Source: Rubrimonas sp036735545
GTDB lineage: Bacteria; Pseudomonadota; Alphaproteobacteria; Rhodobacterales; Rhodobacteraceae
Assembly (NCBI GenBank): GCA_036735545.1
Contig: DAINOD010000001.1
Coordinates: forward strand, 62,001 to 126,000
Direction of reading: 5' to 3'
Length of the DNA: 64,000 bases
Below, in pieces: positions 35,796 through 43,471 of the stretch (its first letter is position 1; each line of letters starts with the position of its first letter). The position numbers and the translations under genes are program-made. Below the pieces are notes generated by a model. It was not told the DNA's origin, did no database searches, and was given only the letters and a program-made list of their open reading frames with translations.

Positions 35796-36449
35796 ATGAT
35801 CGACTTCGGGGCGGCGCGGACGGCGATGGTGGACCGGCAGGTGCGCACCGCCGACGTCACGCGGCTGCCGATCATCGCCGCCATGCTCGCCGTGCCGCGG
35901 GAGCGCTTCGTCCCCCGCGCCAGCCGCGCGATAGCCTACGCCGACGCGGCCATCGATCTGGGCGAGGGACGCGCGCTGATGGAGCCGCGCACCTTCGCCA
36001 AGCTGCTGGACGCCGCCGATATCGGGTCCGACGACCTAGTGCTCGACGTGGGATCGGCGACGGGCTACTCGGCCGCCGTCATCGCCCGCTTCGCCGCCGC
36101 CGTCGTGGCGCTCGAGCAGGACGAGGCGTTCGCCGCATCCGCCGCCGCGACGCTGACGGCGCTCGACATCGACAACGTGATCCACGAGCGCGGCCCACTG
36201 ACCGAGGGCGCGCCCGAGGCGGGCCCCTACGACGTCATCCTGCTGGAGGGCGCGGTCGCGCGCCCGCCCGAGACGCTGCTGCGCCAGCTCAAGGACGGCG
36301 GGCGGCTGGTCGCGGTCGTCGCGGAGGGTCCGGTGGGTCAGGCACGCGTGTTCACCCGGTCCGGCGAGGGCTGGTCCTCGCGGCGCGCCTTCGACGCGAC
36401 GGCTAACCTGTTGCCGGGATTCGACGTAGCGCCGCAGTTCGAGTTCTGA
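35796..36449 (+). CDS. Protein-L-isoaspartate O-methyltransferase family protein
   Basis: A 217-residue SAM-dependent methyltransferase of the Pcm family: ARTAMVDRQVRTADVTRLPI at the N-terminus, PRERFVP, and SAM motif I VLDVGSATGYSAAVIARFA. Pcm repairs isoaspartyl residues. This short type, found before tolC in many alphaproteobacteria, lacks some substrate residues of classical Pcm, so the exact substrate is uncertain. ATG 35796 (GTG at 35793 possible) follows GGCGGAGGGG. Confidence 0.85.
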   Translation: MIDFGAARTAMVDRQVRTADVTRLPIIAAMLAVPRERFVPRASRAIAYADAAIDLGEGRALMEPRTFAKLLDAADIGSDDLVLDVGSATGYSAAVIARFAAAVVALEQDEAFAASAAATLTALDIDNVIHERGPLTEGAPEAGPYDVILLEGAVARPPETLLRQLKDGGRLVAVVAEGPVGQARVFTRSGEGWSSRRAFDATANLLPGFDVAPQFEF

Positions 36450-36462
36450 ACGCGATCGCCGT

Positions 36463-36501
36463 TTGTCGCCGGCCATTCTTGGTTTACGCTGTGCGGTAAA
36501 C
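36463..36501 (+). promoter_or_regulatory. tolC promoter with overlapping operator-like repeat
   Basis: TTGTCG (36463-36468), 16 nt, TACGCT (36485-36490) form a reasonable promoter. The perfect inverted repeat GTTTAC (36482-36487) / GTAAAC (36496-36501), 8-nt spacer, overlaps the -10 element. A regulator bound there would block RNA polymerase; TetR-type repressors of efflux genes commonly bind such sites. The ATG of tolC is 19 nt downstream. Confidence 0.5.
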
Positions 36502-36519
36502 AAACTGGGGCAGTCGAGC

Positions 36520-37923
36520 ATGAGAACCGCCGTCCGGACGATCCGCCGCGCCTTTCTGGCGGCAACGGCGTGGGCGCTCTGCGCCGCCGCCATGGCGCAG
36601 GCCGACACGCTGGCCGACGCCTTCGCCGCCGCCTACGAGACCAACCCGGAGCTTATCGAGGCGCGCGCCAACCTGCGCGCCGTCGACGAGCGGGTGAACC
36701 AGGCCCGCGCCGGCTTGCGCCCCTCGCTCAACAGTCAGCTCGAGTATGGCGGCGACGTCACAAACCGCCCGGCGGGACAACGGGACAATTTCAACGACCC
36801 GTTCCGCGCCTCGGTGACCGCCTCGCAGCCGCTCTACGACGGCGGCCGCACCCAGAACGCCACCCGCGGGCGCATCGCCGACGTCTCGGCTGCCCGCGCC
36901 CGCCTGACCGCGCTGGAGCAGCGCGTGCTGCTCGACGTCGCCCGCGCCTACGCAGACGTGCTGCGCGACCTGGAGTTCGTGTCGCTGGCCGAGAACAACG
37001 TGCGCGTGATCGCCGAGCAGTTGCGCGCGAGCGAGGATCGCTTCGAGGTCGGCGAAGTCACGCGCACCGACGTCAGCCAGGCCCGCGCCCGTCTCGCCGC
37101 CGCCCGCGCCAACCTGACCTCCACCACCGGGCAACTCGAGCGGTCGCGCCAGAACTACCGCCTCGTGGTCGGCGCCGAGCCGCTGAACCTGCGCCTGCTG
37201 CCGCCCCCGCCCGACTTGCCGCGCTCGCTGGACGAAGCGGTGACGCTGGCGCTGGAGAGCCATCCCGAGATCGTCGCCGCCCGCTTCGACGAAACCTCGG
37301 CGTCGCGCGACGTGCGCGTCGCCATCGGCGAGCTGCTGCCACGGGTCTCGCTGGACGGCACGGTCGCCTATGGCGACACGGGCGTGTTCAAGGACAACTC
37401 CGTAGACAGCACCTCGGCCAGCGTCACCGCGCGCGTCACGATCCCGCTTTATCAGGGCGGCGCCGAATACAGCCGCATCCGCCAGGCCCAGGCGCTGGCC
37501 AGCCGCGCCCGCGCCGGCATCACCACCCAGGCCCGCAGCCGCCAGCAGCTAGCCGAAGCGGCCTGGACCGAGCTTCAGGTCGCCCGCGCCAACATCCGCT
37601 CGAACCGCGAAGGGGTGGAGGCGGCGCAGCTCGCCTTCGACGGCGTGCGGGAGGAGGCGATCGTCGGCTCGCGCACGACGCTCGACGTGCTCGACGCCGA
37701 GCAGGAGCTGCTGGACACCCGCACCCAGCTCGTCGCCTCGGTGCGCGACGAGTTCGTCGCGGCCTACGGGCTGCTCTCCACCGTGGGCCGCCTGACCGCG
37801 GCGGACGCCGGCCTCGCGGTGACGGCCTACGACCCGGACGTGAACTACGCCGAGAACAATGCGCGAAGGATCGGTTATCCCGACTCGCAGGATACGGTAT
37901 GGGAGCAGTTGTGGCGGCCCTGA
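36520..37923 (+). CDS. tolC: TolC family outer-membrane efflux protein
   Basis: A 467-residue outer-membrane channel protein with a signal peptide (RRAFLAATAWALCAAAMAQA) and two OEP repeats. Typical family stretches: TLADAFAAAYETNPELIEARA, ASQPLYDGGRT, TRTDVSQARARLAAARANL, VTIPLYQGGAEYSRIRQA and SRTTLDVLDAEQELLDTRTQL. TolC trimers connect efflux pumps and type I secretion to the outside; no partner pump is next to it. Start ATG 36520 is chosen because it begins the signal peptide; the frame is open to 36463. Gene order pcm-like, tolC, DUF2497 is common in alphaproteobacteria. Confidence 0.93.
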   Translation: MRTAVRTIRRAFLAATAWALCAAAMAQADTLADAFAAAYETNPELIEARANLRAVDERVNQARAGLRPSLNSQLEYGGDVTNRPAGQRDNFNDPFRASVTASQPLYDGGRTQNATRGRIADVSAARARLTALEQRVLLDVARAYADVLRDLEFVSLAENNVRVIAEQLRASEDRFEVGEVTRTDVSQARARLAAARANLTSTTGQLERSRQNYRLVVGAEPLNLRLLPPPPDLPRSLDEAVTLALESHPEIVAARFDETSASRDVRVAIGELLPRVSLDGTVAYGDTGVFKDNSVDSTSASVTARVTIPLYQGGAEYSRIRQAQALASRARAGITTQARSRQQLAEAAWTELQVARANIRSNREGVEAAQLAFDGVREEAIVGSRTTLDVLDAEQELLDTRTQLVASVRDEFVAAYGLLSTVGRLTAADAGLAVTAYDPDVNYAENNARRIGYPDSQDTVWEQLWRP

Positions 37924-37966
37924 CCGCCGCGCCGACCTGCCGCAACCCGGGCGCGAGGACGACGAC

Positions 37967-38317
37967 ATGAACGAGGGCCGACCGCGCAACGACGCCGCGA
38001 TGGCGGAGATCCTGTCCTCGATCCGCCGCATCGTCGCGGAGGAGGACAGCCGCGGCGTCGCCAAGGGCGCGCCGCTGGAGGACGCCGTGCTGCTGCTCAC
38101 CCCCGAGATGCGCCTGCCCGACGACGCGCCGCCCCCTCCGCCGGAGGAGCGCTTCGAGCTGTCCGCAGACGAGGCGATCATCGCCGACGTGGCCCGCGCC
38201 GTGCTGCGCGACGAACTCGACGGCGAGTTCGGCCGCCTGCTGCAGAGCCGCATCCGCGACGCCGTGCGGGTGGAGCTCGCCCGGGCGCTGGACGAGATGC
38301 GCGGCCAGCGCGGCTGA
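37967..38317 (+). CDS. DUF2497/PopZ-like polar organising protein
   Basis: A 116-residue acidic protein with the two hallmarks of the DUF2497/PopZ family: an N-terminal helix AAMAEILSSIRRIVAEED that binds partners, and a C-terminal helical block (SADEAIIADVARAVLRDELD, LLQSRIRDAVRVELARALDE) used for oligomerisation, joined by a Pro/Glu-rich linker. PopZ forms polar condensates that anchor the chromosome origin in Caulobacter. This version is short with a small linker. In relatives valS often follows; here a GNAT gene does. Confidence 0.85.
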   Translation: MNEGRPRNDAAMAEILSSIRRIVAEEDSRGVAKGAPLEDAVLLLTPEMRLPDDAPPPPPEERFELSADEAIIADVARAVLRDELDGEFGRLLQSRIRDAVRVELARALDEMRGQRG

Positions 38318-38333
38318 TCGCGACCGCCCGCGC

Positions 38334-38825
38334 GTGCGAGATGCGCCGGCGCCGCGCGCCATCGACCCGTCCGAGATCGGGGCCGGCTCGGCCCTCTGGG
38401 CGCTGAACCAGGCCCACGCGACCGAGCTTTCGCCGCTGTCGCCCGAGCGGATGGCGGCGATGGCGCGCGAGGCCTTCCTCGCGCTGGCGGTCGGCGAGGC
38501 GGAGGCGTTCCTGCTCGCCTTCGACCAGTCCGCCCCCTACGACAGCCCCAATTTCCTCTGGTTCCGCGCGCGCCTGCCCCGCTTCGTCTACATCGACCGC
38601 GTGGCGGCGGAGGCGCGGGGCCGGGGGCTTGCGCGCGGGCTCTATGCGGCGGTCGTCGCCGCGGCGCGCGCCGCGGGGCACGGCGCCGTGGTCTGCGAGG
38701 TGAACAGCGATCCGCCGAACCCGGCGTCGGACGCCTTCCATGCGGCGCTGGGGTTTGCGCCGATGGGCGCGGCCGCCCTGCCGGACCGCGGCAAGTCGGT
38801 GCGCTATCTGCGGCTCGACCTCTGA
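38334..38825 (+). CDS. GNAT family N-acetyltransferase
   Basis: A 163-residue acetyltransferase starting at GTG 38334, 16 nt after the PopZ-like gene. The acetyl-CoA binding motif A is RFVYIDRVAAEARGRGLARGLYAAV, and the C-terminal part (VCEVNSDPPNPASDAFHAALGFAP) matches the GNAT family; the preceding LLAFDQSAPYDSPNFLWF resembles a subgroup of uncharacterised bacterial GNATs. The acceptor is unknown. It converges on the acyl-CoA synthetase gene with 6 nt between. Confidence 0.85.
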   Translation: MRDAPAPRAIDPSEIGAGSALWALNQAHATELSPLSPERMAAMAREAFLALAVGEAEAFLLAFDQSAPYDSPNFLWFRARLPRFVYIDRVAAEARGRGLARGLYAAVVAAARAAGHGAVVCEVNSDPPNPASDAFHAALGFAPMGAAALPDRGKSVRYLRLDL

Positions 38826-38831
38826 TCGCGT

Positions 38832-40451
38832 TCAGCGCCCGCGCAGTTCGCGTCGCATGATCTTGCCCGTGGCCGTTGTGGGCAGCCTCTCGGCGAACAC
38901 CACGCGACGCGGCGCGACATGGGCGCCGAGGCGGGTGCGCACATGCAGCGTCAGCGCCTCGGCCAGCGCGGCGTCGGGGGCGATCCCGGCGCGGGGCACG
39001 ACATGGGCCACGACCACCTCGGTGCGCACGGGGTCGGGCTCGCCCACCACCGCCGCCAGCGCCACCGAAGGATGGCCGGTCAGACAGTCCTCGATCTCGG
39101 TCGGCCCGATCCGGTAGCCTGAGGAGGTGATCACGTCGTCCGTGCGCGCCGCGAAGAACAGCCGCCCTTCCGCGTCCATGCGCCCCTCGTCGCCGGTGCG
39201 CATCCAGTCGCCGGCGAATTTCTCCGCGGTCTTGTCGGGACGGCCCCAGTATTCGAGGAACATCGACGCCGCGCCGCGCCGCATGGCGATCTCGCCGGTC
39301 TCGCCCGCCGGCAGCTCCCGCCCGGCGCTGTCGAGGATGGCGAGGTCGAAGCCCGGAACGGCCCGCCCCATCGAGCCCGGCGTGACCGGGAAGACGCCCG
39401 CGTTGTTGGCGACCGCCTTGTTGCACTCGGTCTGGCCGTAGAACTCGTGGATGGTCAGCCCCAGCGCCTCGCGGCCCCAGTCGAGCAGACCGGCCCCCAG
39501 CGCCTCGCCGCCGCAGCCCAGCGTGCGCAGCGACAGCGCGTGGCGGCGCGGGTCGGGGGCGGCCCGCATCAGCTTCAGCGCGGTGGGCGGGGCGAAGATC
39601 GCGGTGATGCGCTGCGCGGCCATCAGGGCGAAGGCGGCCTCGGGGTCGAACTTCTCGAAGCGATGCGCGAGCACCGGCGCGCCCAGCGCCAGCGCGGGCA
39701 TCAGCACATTGCACAGTCCCCCCATCCAGGCCCAGTCGGCCGGCGTCCACATCGCGTCCGGCGGGGCGGCGCCCTCGCGCGGCAGGAAGTCGTGCACCAG
39801 CCGCACCCCCGGCAGGTGTCCGATCAGCACCCGATGCGCATGCAGCGCGCCCTTGGGCGGCCCGGTGGTGCCGGAGGTGTAGGAGATGAAGGCCGGGTCC
39901 TCGGGCCCCGTCTCAACCGCCTCGTGGACGTCGGCGGCGCGCGCCATGGCGGCGTCGAGGTCCTCGCCGGCGACCCCGCCCAGCGTCAGCACGAGCGCGG
40001 GCGCGGCGCCCTCCAGCTTGGCCCGGTTGGCGGCGTCGGTGACGACCGCCTTCGCCCCGCTGTCGCGCAGGCGGAAGGCGATGCCCTCCGCGCCGAACAG
40101 CGTGAACAGCGGCACCACGACCGCCCCCAACCGGTATGCCGCGAGATGAGTCAGCAGGGCCTGCGGCGACTGCGGCAGCAGCACCGCCACCCGGTCGCCG
40201 CGCCCGACGCCGCCGGCGGCCAGCACGTTGGCCAGCCGGCAGGCGGCGCGCTCGAGCCGGCCGTAGCTCCACGGCTCCAGCACCCCGTCGGCGCGCAGGT
40301 GGTTCAGCGCGATCCGGTCCGGCGCGCGCTCGGCCCAGGCGCCGCAGATGGCGCGGCCGATGTTGAAGCGCGCCGGGCGCGGCCAGCGGAACCCGGCGCG
40401 CATCTGCGCCCAGCTCCGTCCCGGTGCGAGGGCGGGGAAGTCGGGAGACAT
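38832..40451 (-). CDS. AMP-dependent acyl-CoA synthetase
   Basis: A 539-residue ANL-superfamily ligase. Core motifs: A3 YTSGTTGPPKGALHAHR, A5 HEFYGQTECNK, A8-like SGYRIGPTEIED, and A10 PTTATGKIMRRELRGR with the catalytic Lys. It activates a carboxylic acid to its CoA thioester through an acyl-AMP. The pattern is like medium-chain/acetyl-type synthetases used in fatty-acid use, but the chain length cannot be read by eye. It stands alone, with an 82-nt spacer separating it from the DUF992 gene. Confidence 0.9.
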   Translation of the reverse strand: MSPDFPALAPGRSWAQMRAGFRWPRPARFNIGRAICGAWAERAPDRIALNHLRADGVLEPWSYGRLERAACRLANVLAAGGVGRGDRVAVLLPQSPQALLTHLAAYRLGAVVVPLFTLFGAEGIAFRLRDSGAKAVVTDAANRAKLEGAAPALVLTLGGVAGEDLDAAMARAADVHEAVETGPEDPAFISYTSGTTGPPKGALHAHRVLIGHLPGVRLVHDFLPREGAAPPDAMWTPADWAWMGGLCNVLMPALALGAPVLAHRFEKFDPEAAFALMAAQRITAIFAPPTALKLMRAAPDPRRHALSLRTLGCGGEALGAGLLDWGREALGLTIHEFYGQTECNKAVANNAGVFPVTPGSMGRAVPGFDLAILDSAGRELPAGETGEIAMRRGAASMFLEYWGRPDKTAEKFAGDWMRTGDEGRMDAEGRLFFAARTDDVITSSGYRIGPTEIEDCLTGHPSVALAAVVGEPDPVRTEVVVAHVVPRAGIAPDAALAEALTLHVRTRLGAHVAPRRVVFAERLPTTATGKIMRRELRGR

Positions 40452-40533
40452 GGCGCATCCCCAGCAGCGGCTGACTGCGCCATGTGACGCGCGCGCGGGG
40501 GCGACGGCAAGGCCGCCCGCGCCAGGCGGCGCC

Positions 40534-41025
40534 CTACCGGATCACTCCCTTGTAGCTCAACGTGAACTCCTCCAGCCCGATCGCGGCGCCGAAACCCTCC
40601 TGACCGCTCAGCGCGGCGGGCTGCAGCGAGATGCGGTCGGCGTTGCCGCCGATCAGCAGCTTGGCGCCGGCGCCGACGCCGATGGCGACGTCCGCGCTGG
40701 CCCCGACATAGCCGCCCGCCAGCGCGCCCGGCTCCGGCGTCGCGCCCGGGGCGAACACCAGCCACACGATGGTCTCCTGCGTCGTGCTGGAGAGGTCGAG
40801 GCCGACCTTCTGGACCTTGCCCTCGTAGCGCTCGTCGGCGCGGTCGCCGGCGGGGTCGAACACGCAATCGAAGGTCGCGTCGGAGACGATGATCATGTTG
40901 CTCCGGCCGGTCTGGCGGCAGGTGAGCTGGCCCAGCTCGACGCCCTGGGCGAGGACGACGGGGGCGAAGGCGGCGGGCGCGAGGGCGCCGAGGGTGGCGG
41001 CGAAGGCGAGGGTCAGGCGGGTCAT
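40534..41025 (-). CDS. DUF992 family secreted protein
   Basis: A 163-residue protein with a signal peptide (RLTLAFAATLGALAPAAFAP, cut near VLAQG). The mature part has the DUF992 pattern: GVELGQLTCRQTG, DCVFDPAG, then the glycine-rich GGYVGASADVAIGVGAGAKLLIGG and SISLQP-like RISLQPAAL. Two Cys (in LTCR and FDCVF) may form a disulfide. The family is periplasmic and common in alphaproteobacteria; its role is unknown. Monocistronic. Confidence 0.85.
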   Translation of the reverse strand: MTRLTLAFAATLGALAPAAFAPVVLAQGVELGQLTCRQTGRSNMIIVSDATFDCVFDPAGDRADERYEGKVQKVGLDLSSTTQETIVWLVFAPGATPEPGALAGGYVGASADVAIGVGAGAKLLIGGNADRISLQPAALSGQEGFGAAIGLEEFTLSYKGVIR

Positions 41026-41121
41026 GGCGAGGGCTCCCGTCAGGCGCGGCCCTGTCGGCCGCGGGCGAAAGCTAGCCTGCCAACGCGTCGGTCCTGCAAC
41101 AGCCGCGTCGGCGCATCGGCC

Positions 41122-42045
41122 TTACGTCCGAGCCCGTGCGCGGGGGTGCGCGGCGGCGTGGACGGCCGCCAGCCGCGAGCCCTCGACGGCCGCATAGACC
41201 TGTGTCGTGGACAGCGCCGCGTGGCCCAGCAGCGTCTGGATCGCGCGCAGATCGCCCCCGGCGGCCAGCAGGTGGGTGGCGAAGGCGTGGCGCAGGGCGT
41301 GGGGCGTCGCGGTCGCCGGCAGGCCCAGCGCCGCGCGCGCCCGCGCCATGGCCGCCTGCACGGCGCGCGCGCCCAGCTGTCCGCCGCGCACGCCGCGGAA
41401 CAGCGCCATGTCGGGCGCCGGCGCGAAGGGGCAGAGGGCGCGGTAGGCCTCCACCGCCGCGCGGGCGGCGGGCAGGACCGGCACCATGCGCTCGCGCCCG
41501 CCCTTGCCGCGAACACGCAGGGCGGCGGGCAACGGCGCCTCGGCGCCGGTCAGCGCCAACGCCTCGGCGATGCGCAGGCCGCAGCCCCACAGCAGCGTCA
41601 GCACTGCCGCGTCGCGGGCGCCGACCCAGGGTTGGGCGGCGTCGTCCTCCACCGCAGCGATCAGCGCCCGGGCGCCCTCGACGCTGACAGGGCGCGGCAG
41701 GCGACGCTCGGCGCGGGGGCCGCGGGCCGCCAGCACCGCAGGCGCCTCCAGCCCCTCCGCCTCGGCGAGCCAGCGATGGAAGCCCTTCACCGCCGACAGC
41801 GCGCGCGACACCGACCGCCCCGTCAGGCCGCGCGCACGCTCCCGCGCCATCCATGCGCGCAGGTCGGCCAGCGTCACGGCGGCGAGGTCGGCCGGCGCGA
41901 CCGGGCCGCCATGGTGGGCCGAGAGGAAGCCGAGCCAGCCGCCGACGTCGCGGCGATAGGCCGTCAGCGTGTTGGGCCGCGCCCCCTTGAGCGCCGAGAG
42001 CTGCAGCAGCCAGCGGTCCAGAAGATCGGCCGCCGCCGCGCTCAC
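41122..42045 (-). CDS. xerC: Tyrosine recombinase XerC
   Basis: A 307-residue tyrosine recombinase acting with XerD at dif to resolve chromosome dimers. N-terminal SAM-like core-binding domain (LKGARPNTLTAYRRDVGGWL) and catalytic domain with Arg in LLWGCGLRIAEAL, Lys in VRGKGGRERMVP, His-Leu-Arg in TPHALRHAFATHLL, His in LLGHAALSTTQ and Tyr in TQVYAAV. It starts at GTG 42045, overlapping the DUF484 stop by 4 nt. The DUF484-xerC pairing is conserved in proteobacteria, which marks it as the housekeeping enzyme rather than a mobile-element integrase. Confidence 0.93.
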   Translation of the reverse strand: MSAAAADLLDRWLLQLSALKGARPNTLTAYRRDVGGWLGFLSAHHGGPVAPADLAAVTLADLRAWMARERARGLTGRSVSRALSAVKGFHRWLAEAEGLEAPAVLAARGPRAERRLPRPVSVEGARALIAAVEDDAAQPWVGARDAAVLTLLWGCGLRIAEALALTGAEAPLPAALRVRGKGGRERMVPVLPAARAAVEAYRALCPFAPAPDMALFRGVRGGQLGARAVQAAMARARAALGLPATATPHALRHAFATHLLAAGGDLRAIQTLLGHAALSTTQVYAAVEGSRLAAVHAAAHPRARART

Positions 42046-42752
42046 GCCAGCCAGCGGCGCAGGGCGCGCTCGACCACGCCGCCGAGAAAGGCGACGAAAT
42101 CGGCCCCGTGCTCCGGGGCGAAACGGGCCGCATCCTCGGCCCCGTAGACCAGAAGCCCGCGCGCGGCCCCGAGATCGAGCGGGATCAGCGCCTCCGAACC
42201 GATGCGGCCCGCGTCCTCGCCGTGGACCAGCTCCGCCTCGGGCGGCGTCGGCCGCAGCCAGACCCCGTCGCGGCCCGGCCCGTCGGACAGGGCGAGATAG
42301 GCGTCCACCCCACCCTCGGGCAGCGCCACGACGCGCGCCGCGAGCCCCTCGTCGAGCCCGTCCAGCGCGGCGCCCGGCTCCAGCGCCAGCCGCGCGTCGT
42401 CCACCGCCAGCACCTCGGGCGCTTCGACCAGCAGGGCGCGCGCGAAGCCCGAGGCGTCCTGCGCCTCCAGCAGCGACAGCGCCACCCGGTGCACCTGCGC
42501 CGCCCCGGCGAGGTTCTCGTAGGCTGCGGCGATGACCGTGCGGTGGACGGCCTCCAGCTTCTGCAGCCGCGTCTCCAGCCGCCGCACCAGCGCGCCGCGC
42601 AGATCGACGACATTGCGCGCATGACCCCCCGCCGCCTCGATCAGCGCGGCCATCACCGCCCCGTCGTCCAGCACCAGCGCGGGGTCGGCGAGGATGCGCG
42701 CCCGCAGGGCGGCGGCCTCGGCCGGGGGGATCGTGGCGGCGGGCTGGCTCAC
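42042..42752 (-). CDS. DUF484 family protein
   Basis: A 236-residue GAF-like protein of the DUF484 family: N-terminal helical part (LRARILADPALVLDDGAVMAAL; DLRGALVRRLETRLQKLEAV) and a C-terminal GAF-type domain ending RGLLVYGAEDAARFAPEHGADFVAFLGGVVERAL. The function is not known; it is typically encoded next to xerC, as here. It starts at GTG 42752, overlapping the aldolase stop by 4 nt, so fsa, DUF484 and xerC form a coupled operon. Confidence 0.88.
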   Translation of the reverse strand: MSQPAATIPPAEAAALRARILADPALVLDDGAVMAALIEAAGGHARNVVDLRGALVRRLETRLQKLEAVHRTVIAAAYENLAGAAQVHRVALSLLEAQDASGFARALLVEAPEVLAVDDARLALEPGAALDGLDEGLAARVVALPEGGVDAYLALSDGPGRDGVWLRPTPPEAELVHGEDAGRIGSEALIPLDLGAARGLLVYGAEDAARFAPEHGADFVAFLGGVVERALRRWLA

Positions 42753-43417
42753 GAGGCGACCTCGGCGCCGATGGTCTGGCCGGTCTTGGCCCAGTCGGCG
42801 AGGAACTGCGCCAGCCCCTTCTCGGTCAGCGGGTGCGTCGCGAGCCCGCGCAGCACCGAGGGCGGCATGGTGGCGACGTCGGCGCCGATCTTCGCAGCGT
42901 CGCGGATATGGTTCATGCTGCGGATCGAGGCGGCGAGGATCTTGGTCTTGAAGCCGTAATTGTCGTAGATCTGGCGGATGTCGGCGATCAGCTCCATGCC
43001 GTCGAGCCCGATGTCGTCGAGCCGCCCGATGAAGGGCGAGATGAACGCCGCGCCGGCCTTGGCGGCCAGCAGCGCCTGCGTCGCCGAGAAACACAGCGTG
43101 ACGTTGACCATCCGCCCCTCGTCGGCGAAGACGCGGCAGGCCTTCAGGCCGTCCCAGGTGAGCGGCAGCTTGATGGCGATGTTGGGGGCGATGGCGGCGA
43201 GCGTGCGGCCCTCGGCCAGCATCGCCTCGTATTCCGTGGCGGCGACCTCGGCCGAGACCGGGCCGGGAACGAGCGCGCAGATCTCGCGGGTGACCTCGAT
43301 GATGTCGCGACCCGACTTCAGGATCAGCGAGGGGTTGGTCGTCACCCCGTCCACCATGCCGGTGGCGGCCAGATCGGCGATCTCGCCGATGTCGGCGGTG
43401 TCCACGAAGAACTGCAT
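42749..43417 (-). CDS. fsa: Fructose-6-phosphate aldolase/transaldolase (TalC/FSA type)
   Basis: A 222-residue short transaldolase-family enzyme. It begins MQFFVDTADIGEIADLAATG; the Schiff-base Lys is Lys83 in NIAIKLPLTWDGL, and the family blocks GVTTNPSL, NVTLCFSATQALLAAKAGA and SPFIGRLDDIG are complete. Members either cleave fructose-6-phosphate or act as transaldolases; the sequence by eye does not decide. First gene of the fsa-DUF484-xerC operon, divergent from priA with 54 nt between. Confidence 0.93.
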   Translation of the reverse strand: MQFFVDTADIGEIADLAATGMVDGVTTNPSLILKSGRDIIEVTREICALVPGPVSAEVAATEYEAMLAEGRTLAAIAPNIAIKLPLTWDGLKACRVFADEGRMVNVTLCFSATQALLAAKAGAAFISPFIGRLDDIGLDGMELIADIRQIYDNYGFKTKILAASIRSMNHIRDAAKIGADVATMPPSVLRGLATHPLTEKGLAQFLADWAKTGQTIGAEVAS

Positions 43418-43471
43418 CCTGCGTCTCCCCTCTGCGTGGCCGCAGCATATCGCGCCGCGGCGCGCGCCGCC

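Noticed and set aside
41122..42045. xerC as a mobile-element integrase
   Set aside because: It is coupled with DUF484 as in many proteobacterial chromosomes, with no attachment repeats or phage genes around.
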